From: Streptomyces sp. MS191
Lineage (GTDB): Bacteria; Actinomycetota; Actinomycetes; Streptomycetales; Streptomycetaceae
NCBI RefSeq assembly: GCF_008042125.1
Contig: NZ_RDBI01000066.1
Span: 492,790 to 529,404 of the forward strand
Length of the DNA stretch: 36,615 nucleotides
Direction: 5' to 3'
Each line of letters begins with the position of its first letter. Position 1 is the stretch's first letter. The notes under the pieces were generated by a model. That model saw only the letters and a list, made by a program, of their open reading frames with translations. It was not told the DNA's origin and did not search any database. Both the position numbers and the translations under genes were made by a program. Positions 32,256 to 36,615 of the stretch are shown here, in pieces.

Positions 32256-33434
32256 GTGTCGCTGCCACCCCTGGTCGAGCCGGCTGCCGAGCTCACCGTA
32301 GACGAGGTCCGCAGGTACTCCCGCCACCTGATCATCCCGGATGTCGGGATGGACGGACAGAAGCGCCTGAAGAACGCCAAGGTGCTCTGTGTGGGCGCCG
32401 GCGGTCTCGGTTCGCCGGCCCTGATGTACCTGGCCGCGGCCGGTGTGGGCACGCTCGGCATCGTGGAGTTCGACGAGGTCGACGAGTCGAACCTGCAGCG
32501 CCAGATCATCCACAGCCAGGCGGACATCGGCCGCTCGAAGGCCGAGTCCGCCAAGGACTCGGTCCTCGGCATCAACCCGTACGTGAACGTGATCCTCCAC
32601 GAAGAGCGGCTCGAGGCCGAGAACGTGATGGAGATCTTCAGCCAGTACGACCTGATCGTCGACGGCACGGACAACTTCGCCACGCGCTACCTCGTCAACG
32701 ACGCCTGCGTGCTGCTGAACAAGCCGTACGTCTGGGGCTCGATCTACCGCTTCGACGGTCAGGCGTCCGTCTTCTGGTCCGAGTACGGCCCCTGCTACCG
32801 CTGCCTCTACCCGGAGCCCCCGCCGCCGGGCATGGTCCCCTCCTGCGCCGAGGGCGGCGTCCTGGGTGTGCTCTGCGCGTCCATCGGCTCCATCCAGGTC
32901 ACCGAGGCGATCAAGGTCCTGGCCGGCGTGGGCGACCCGCTGGTCGGCCGGCTGATGATCTACGACGCCCTGGAGATGCAGTACCGCCAGGTCAAGGTCC
33001 GCAAGGACCCCGACTGCGCGGTCTGCGGCGAGAACCCCACCGTCACCGAACTCATCGACTACGAGGCCTTCTGCGGCGTCGTGTCGGAGGAGGCGCAGGA
33101 GGCGGCGCTCGGCTCCACGATCACTCCGCGGCAGCTCAAGGAGTGGATCGACACGGACGAGAAGATCGAGATCATCGACGTCCGCGAGCAGAACGAGTAC
33201 GAGATCGTCTCGATCCCGGGCGCGAAGCTGATCCCCAAGAACGAGTTCCTGATGGGCAACGCCCTCCAGGACCTGCCGCAGGACCGCCGGATCGTCCTGC
33301 ACTGCAAGACGGGTGTCCGCAGTGCGGAAGTGCTCGCCGTGCTCAAGTCCGCCGGCTTCGCGGACGCGGTGCACGTCGGCGGCGGCGTGATCGGCTGGGT
33401 CAACCAGATCGAGCCCGAGAAGCCGATCTACTAG
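32256..33434 (+). CDS. moeZ: MoeZ: E1-like adenylyltransferase/sulfurtransferase with rhodanese domain
   Basis: 392 residues. ThiF/MoeB-type domain with nucleotide motif G47-A-G-G-L-G52, zinc pairs CYRC (180-183) and CAVC (254-257) and the conserved Cys in PSCAEGGVLG. A C-terminal rhodanese domain (about 285-388) has active Cys350 in HCKTGVRS. It adenylates C-terminal Gly-Gly sulfur-carrier proteins and loads sulfur for molybdopterin, thiamine, cysteine and, in actinomycetes, sulfur-containing natural products. GTG 32256 has GGAG five bases upstream. Counterpart of M. tuberculosis moeB1 (Rv3206c). The 63-base gap after the spherulin-like gene suggests its own promoter, not identified. Confidence 0.95.
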   Translation: MSLPPLVEPAAELTVDEVRRYSRHLIIPDVGMDGQKRLKNAKVLCVGAGGLGSPALMYLAAAGVGTLGIVEFDEVDESNLQRQIIHSQADIGRSKAESAKDSVLGINPYVNVILHEERLEAENVMEIFSQYDLIVDGTDNFATRYLVNDACVLLNKPYVWGSIYRFDGQASVFWSEYGPCYRCLYPEPPPPGMVPSCAEGGVLGVLCASIGSIQVTEAIKVLAGVGDPLVGRLMIYDALEMQYRQVKVRKDPDCAVCGENPTVTELIDYEAFCGVVSEEAQEAALGSTITPRQLKEWIDTDEKIEIIDVREQNEYEIVSIPGAKLIPKNEFLMGNALQDLPQDRRIVLHCKTGVRSAEVLAVLKSAGFADAVHVGGGVIGWVNQIEPEKPIY

Positions 33435-33442
33435 GTCCCGTA

Positions 33443-33474
33443 CGCCCGTACAGGACCTGGGTCCCGTACGGGCG
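33443..33474. terminator. Hairpin after moeZ
   Basis: 9-bp perfect stem CGCCCGTAC (33443-33451) with GTACGGGCG (33466-33474), loop of 14 bases, eight bases after the moeZ stop. Confidence 0.6.
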
Positions 33475-33522
33475 ATCGTCGAGGACCGGCCCGCGGGAAG
33501 CCCGCGGCACACGCACGAACGG

Positions 33523-33558
33523 CGAGGGCCCGGACCTGGGAACAGGTCCGGGCCCTCG
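33523..33558. terminator. Strong bidirectional terminator between moeZ and the peptidase gene
   Basis: 16-bp perfect stem (33523-33538 with 33543-33558), four-base loop, between convergent genes. Confidence 0.88.
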
Positions 33559-33573
33559 GCCGTCGGCGCGGCC

Positions 33574-35109
33574 TCAGCCGCAGGTGGTGCCGTAGGCCGG
33601 GACCTTGCCGTCCAGCAGGTAGGCGTCGACCGTCTGCGTCACACAGGCGGACTCGCCGTACGCGCCGTGGCCCTCGCCCTTGTTGGTGACCAGGACGCCG
33701 ACGCCCGGGCCCAGCGCCTTCGCCATCCGCTCGGCGCCCTCGTACGGCGTCGCCGGGTCGCCGGTGGTGCCGACGACCAGGATCGGGCCCGCGCCCGGCG
33801 CGCTCGCACCGGGGGTCGCGGACTCGCCGGCCACCGGCCAGTCCGCGCACCAGCCGGCCGTGTCCCAGGCCAGGAAGGCGCCGAAGACGGGCGACAGCGC
33901 ACGGAACTCCGGCACCAGGGCCTTCGCCTGAGCGGCCGTGGGGCGCGTCGAGGAGTCGGCGCAGGAGATCGCCCGCTGGGAATGGGACTGGGTGCCGTAG
34001 TGCCCGGTCGCGTCACGGTCGTTGTACGAGTCGGCGAGGCCGAGCAGCTCCGCGCCGTTGCCGTTCTCCGCCTCGCGCAGCGCCGAGGTGAGCAGGGGCC
34101 AGTTGCCCTGCCCGTACAGGGTCACGGCGATGCCGGTGAGCGCCAGGCCCTCGGTCAGCTTCCGCTCTCCGACCGGCAGCGGGTCGCGGTCCAGCCTGCC
34201 CAGCAGCCGCACGATGCGGTCGGTGCCGGACTTCGGGTCGGCGCCGGTGCTCTTCAGGTAGTTGTCCAGGGCCCGCTGGAAGCCGATGGTCTGGTTGCGG
34301 GCGTGCCCGACGGAGTCCGCGGTCGGGTCGACGACGGCGTCGAGGACCGTGCGGCCGACCGACTTCGGGAACAGGTGGGCGTACACGCCGCCCAGTTCGG
34401 TGCCGTAGGAGATGCCGAAGTAGTGGAGCCTGTCGTCGCCGAGGACCCGGCGCACGAGGTCCATGTCGCGGGCGGTGTTCGTGGTCGTGGTGTGCGGGAT
34501 GACCTTGCCGGAGCGGCGGGCGCAGCCCGCGCCGAAGTCGGCGCCGTCCTTCAGGTACGCGGCCTCCTCGGCCGGGGTGTCGGGCGTCAGGTCGACCCGG
34601 GCCTCGGCGGCGGCCAGCTCCTCGTCGTCCCGGCACACGACACCGGCGCTGCGCTGCACCCCGCGCGGGTCGAAACCGACCAGGTCGTAGCGGCGGTTGA
34701 GGGAGCCGTACTCCGCGGCCGCCCGGGGCAGGATGTCGACGCCGGACGCGCCGGGCCCGCCGAAGTCGAAGAGCAGTGACCCGATCCGCTCACCCTTGTC
34801 CAGGGCCTCCTTGCGGATCAGCGCGACCGGGATCGTCTCCCCGTCGGGCTCGGCGTAGTCGAGGGGCACCCGGACACTCGCGCAGCGCCATGCCGAGCCG
34901 GGGCTCTCGCCGCCCCGGGGCGCCTCGCACCGCCTCCAGTCCGGACGCTGGGAGACGAGGGCCTGCGGCAGTCCGGAGTCGTCCGGTGCCTTGGCGTCGC
35001 CGCGTGACGGCGTCGCGGGGGCCGGGCCGGCCGGGTCCGTGCCGGCGGAGCAGCCGGCGACGAGCAGTGCGGCGACGGCGAACGCCGCCGCCCGTATCCG
35101 TATCGACAT
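33574..35109 (-). CDS. Secreted lipoprotein peptidase, tripeptidyl-aminopeptidase-like (alpha/beta hydrolase)
   Basis: 511 residues. Signal peptide with lipobox VAGC (lipidated C20). Alpha/beta hydrolase of the SlpD/SlpE/Tap type: oxyanion strand FGGPGASG, nucleophile Ser234 in GISYGTELG, Asp in GTTGDPATPYEGA, His in GEGHGAYG, and a C-terminal TAP-type domain with paired Cys. It should sit on the outer face of the membrane and remove tripeptides from protein N-termini. The ATG has a G-run (GGGGGG) about 11 bases upstream, a weak ribosome binding site. Close paralogue of the next gene. Confidence 0.9.
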   Translation of the reverse strand: MSIRIRAAAFAVAALLVAGCSAGTDPAGPAPATPSRGDAKAPDDSGLPQALVSQRPDWRRCEAPRGGESPGSAWRCASVRVPLDYAEPDGETIPVALIRKEALDKGERIGSLLFDFGGPGASGVDILPRAAAEYGSLNRRYDLVGFDPRGVQRSAGVVCRDDEELAAAEARVDLTPDTPAEEAAYLKDGADFGAGCARRSGKVIPHTTTTNTARDMDLVRRVLGDDRLHYFGISYGTELGGVYAHLFPKSVGRTVLDAVVDPTADSVGHARNQTIGFQRALDNYLKSTGADPKSGTDRIVRLLGRLDRDPLPVGERKLTEGLALTGIAVTLYGQGNWPLLTSALREAENGNGAELLGLADSYNDRDATGHYGTQSHSQRAISCADSSTRPTAAQAKALVPEFRALSPVFGAFLAWDTAGWCADWPVAGESATPGASAPGAGPILVVGTTGDPATPYEGAERMAKALGPGVGVLVTNKGEGHGAYGESACVTQTVDAYLLDGKVPAYGTTCG

Positions 35110-35146
35110 GTGTGACGAGACCCCCCGCGTTCCGGACCGGACCGTC

Positions 35147-35183
35147 ATCCTAGGGGGCGCCTCGGGGCGCCTCGGGGCGCCTC
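35147..35183 (-). promoter_or_regulatory. -10 hexamer and 10-bp tandem repeats upstream of the peptidase
   Basis: TAGGAT (35152-35147 on the minus strand), a close match to Streptomyces -10 boxes. Immediately upstream is a 10-bp unit (GAGGCGCCCC on the minus strand) repeated about three times to 35183, covering the place where a -35 would lie; none is recognisable. Confidence 0.5.
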
Positions 35184-35215
35184 GTGGGTCACGGCGGGCT
35201 CGTGTGCCCCTCCCG

Positions 35216-36615
35216 TCACTTGCACCGGGTCCCGGAGGCCGGCACCTTCCCCTCCAGGAAGTACGCGTCGACCGCGTTCTGCACACACTTGCTGCCGCCG
35301 TTGTAGGCGCCGTGGCCCTCGCCCTCGTACGTCAGCTCCACGCCCACGCCCTCGCCGAGCGCCTCCACCATCGCCTTCGTCCCCTCGTACGGGGTCGCGG
35401 GGTCGCCCGTGGTGCCGACCACCAGGATCGGGGCGGCGCCGGGCGCCGAGACGTCCGGGTGCTCCCAGGTGCCGGGCACCGGCCACTGCGAGCAGCTCGA
35501 CAGGGCCCAGCCCATGTAGTCGCCGAACACCGCGGACGCCTCGCGGAACTCCGGGAGCCGCTCCTTGGCCTGACCCAGCGTGAAGCGCTCCTTGAAGTCC
35601 ACGCAGTTGATGGCCGCGTTCGCCGCCTGGATGTTGCTGTAACTGCCGTTCTGGTCGCGGCCGTTCATGGAGTCGGACAGGGCGAGCAGCAGCGCCCCGT
35701 CGCCGCCGTCGGCCGCGTCAAGCCCCTGCTCCAGGTACTGCCAGTACTCCTTGGAGTACAGCGCCTGCGCGATGCCGTTGGTGGCCTGCGTCTGGGTCAG
35801 CTTGCGGTCCCCGATGCCGGGGATCGGCTTCTTGTCGAGCTCGGCGAGCAGGCCGAGGATGAACCCCTCGATCTCCGCGACCGTCGAGCCCGGCAGCGAG
35901 CAGGCGTCGCCGCGGGCCACGCAGTCCTTCGCGAAGTTGTCGAGCGCGAGTTGGAATCCCCGCGCCTGGCCCAGCGCTCCCTCCTCGGTGCCGGCGTTGG
36001 GGTCGACGACGGCGTCGAACAGGGCGCGGCCCACGTTCTGCGGGAACAGGTGGGCGTACACGCCGCCGAGCTCGGTGCCGTAGGAGATGCCGAAGTAGTG
36101 GAGCTTGTCGTCGCCGAGGACCTGGCGCATCAGATCCATGTCGCGGGCGGCGTTCTCGGTGCCGACACGGGGGAGCATCGGGCCCGACTCGTTCTCGCAG
36201 CCGCCCGCGTACTTCTTCTGCGCCGTGGAAAGGGTCCGCTCCTCGGCGAGGTCGTCGGGCGTGAAGTCCAGCGCGTAGTAGGCGTCCAGCTCCTTGTCGG
36301 TGGCGCACTCGACGCCCTCGCTGCGCCCCACGCCGCGGGGGTCGAAGGAGACCAGGTCGTAGCGGGAGCGGAGCTTCTCGTAGTCGCCCGCGAAGGCGGG
36401 CAGCCCGGTGACACCGGAACCGCCGGGGCCGCCGAAGTTGTAGACGAGGGAGCCGATCCGCCGGTTCTGGTCGCGGGCCCGGGCCCGGATCAGGGCGAGC
36501 TCGATCGTCTCGCCGTCGGGCTCGCCGTAGTCGAGCGGCGCCTTCATGAACGCGCACTCCCAGGGCGTGCCGCCGGGCAGCGGTGAGGGGGCGGGGCCGC
36601 CGCCCTCGGCGGGGG
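35216..36615 (-). CDS. Tripeptidyl-aminopeptidase-like hydrolase, 5' end outside the window
   Basis: The open frame continues without a stop through the right edge, so the N-terminus and any signal peptide are not seen; the ATG at 36547 is internal (the upstream frame reads PLPGGTPWECAF into it, matching the paralogue). Catalytic features: NFGGPGGSG, Ser in GISYGTELG, Asp in GTTGDPATPYEGT, His in GEGHGAYN. Over the shared part it is clearly homologous to the preceding peptidase, with long near-identical DNA around the nucleophile, so the pair arose by tandem duplication. The 107-base gap suggests separate promoters. Confidence 0.9.
   Translation of the reverse strand, partial: PAEGGGPAPSPLPGGTPWECAFMKAPLDYGEPDGETIELALIRARARDQNRRIGSLVYNFGGPGGSGVTGLPAFAGDYEKLRSRYDLVSFDPRGVGRSEGVECATDKELDAYYALDFTPDDLAEERTLSTAQKKYAGGCENESGPMLPRVGTENAARDMDLMRQVLGDDKLHYFGISYGTELGGVYAHLFPQNVGRALFDAVVDPNAGTEEGALGQARGFQLALDNFAKDCVARGDACSLPGSTVAEIEGFILGLLAELDKKPIPGIGDRKLTQTQATNGIAQALYSKEYWQYLEQGLDAADGGDGALLLALSDSMNGRDQNGSYSNIQAANAAINCVDFKERFTLGQAKERLPEFREASAVFGDYMGWALSSCSQWPVPGTWEHPDVSAPGAAPILVVGTTGDPATPYEGTKAMVEALGEGVGVELTYEGEGHGAYNGGSKCVQNAVDAYFLEGKVPASGTRCK

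Noticed and set aside
30537..33512. Long minus-strand open frame opposite the epimerase, spherulin-like and moeZ genes
   Set aside because: Antisense shadow; recognised domains are all on the plus strand.

Overview
The window is high-GC actinobacterial chromosome and almost certainly Streptomyces. Coding density is high, third-position GC is strong, GTG/TTG starts and Streptomyces-type -10 boxes are frequent, and most proteins resemble well-known Streptomyces core proteins. No tRNA, rRNA, insertion sequence, CRISPR array or prophage was seen. 36 coding regions are annotated; the last runs off the right edge.

Left block (about 77-11340). It holds an O-methyltransferase divergent from an ECF sigma factor, a zinc-binding anti-sigma factor, an HtrA-type membrane protease and TatB. 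Then come the Fe-S/P-loop protein Mrp, an MgtE-N/CBS protein fused to a DUF1003 membrane domain, a lipoprotein and CorA. From memory, gene content and order match the M. tuberculosis Rv1220c-sigE-rseA-htrA-tatB...mrp...Rv1231c/Rv1232c...corA region, a cell-envelope stress and Mg2+ neighbourhood.

Middle block (about 11750-19035). Mostly single-gene units: a SUFU-like protein, a small membrane protein, an MFS exporter with an operator-like palindrome in its promoter, a zinc-ribbon-like protein, a PHP phosphoesterase, MarC, a conserved 50-residue protein, an NYN-domain nuclease-like protein and an alpha/beta hydrolase. Convergent pairs are often separated by strong hairpin terminators.

Right block (about 19135-33434). 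DEAD-box helicase, MiaE-like ferritin-fold protein, small membrane protein, DUF3107, TetR, acidic small protein, alpha/beta hydrolase, DUF3152 and MoeZ. This is the M. tuberculosis Rv3211-Rv3206c order read backwards, with relative orientations kept. Between DUF3152 and moeZ lies an inserted operon (27453-32192): a PelF/DUF3492-type GT4 glycosyltransferase, an eight-helix membrane protein, a 17-codon leader ORF, an NAD-dependent sugar epimerase and a spherulin-4 (GH135-like) protein. These families resemble parts of Pel/galactosaminogalactan pathways, and this is the best candidate for an undescribed system here.

Right edge (33574-36615). Two tandem secreted tripeptidyl-aminopeptidase-like hydrolases, the second cut by the window end. 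Several genes (mrp, the genes starting at 10143, 11749, 19035, 21855 and 24684) have a -10-like hexamer 6-7 nt before the start codon and no ribosome binding site, so they are probably leaderless. The DEAD-box helicase lacks any ATG/GTG/TTG before its Q motif and appears to start with CTG.
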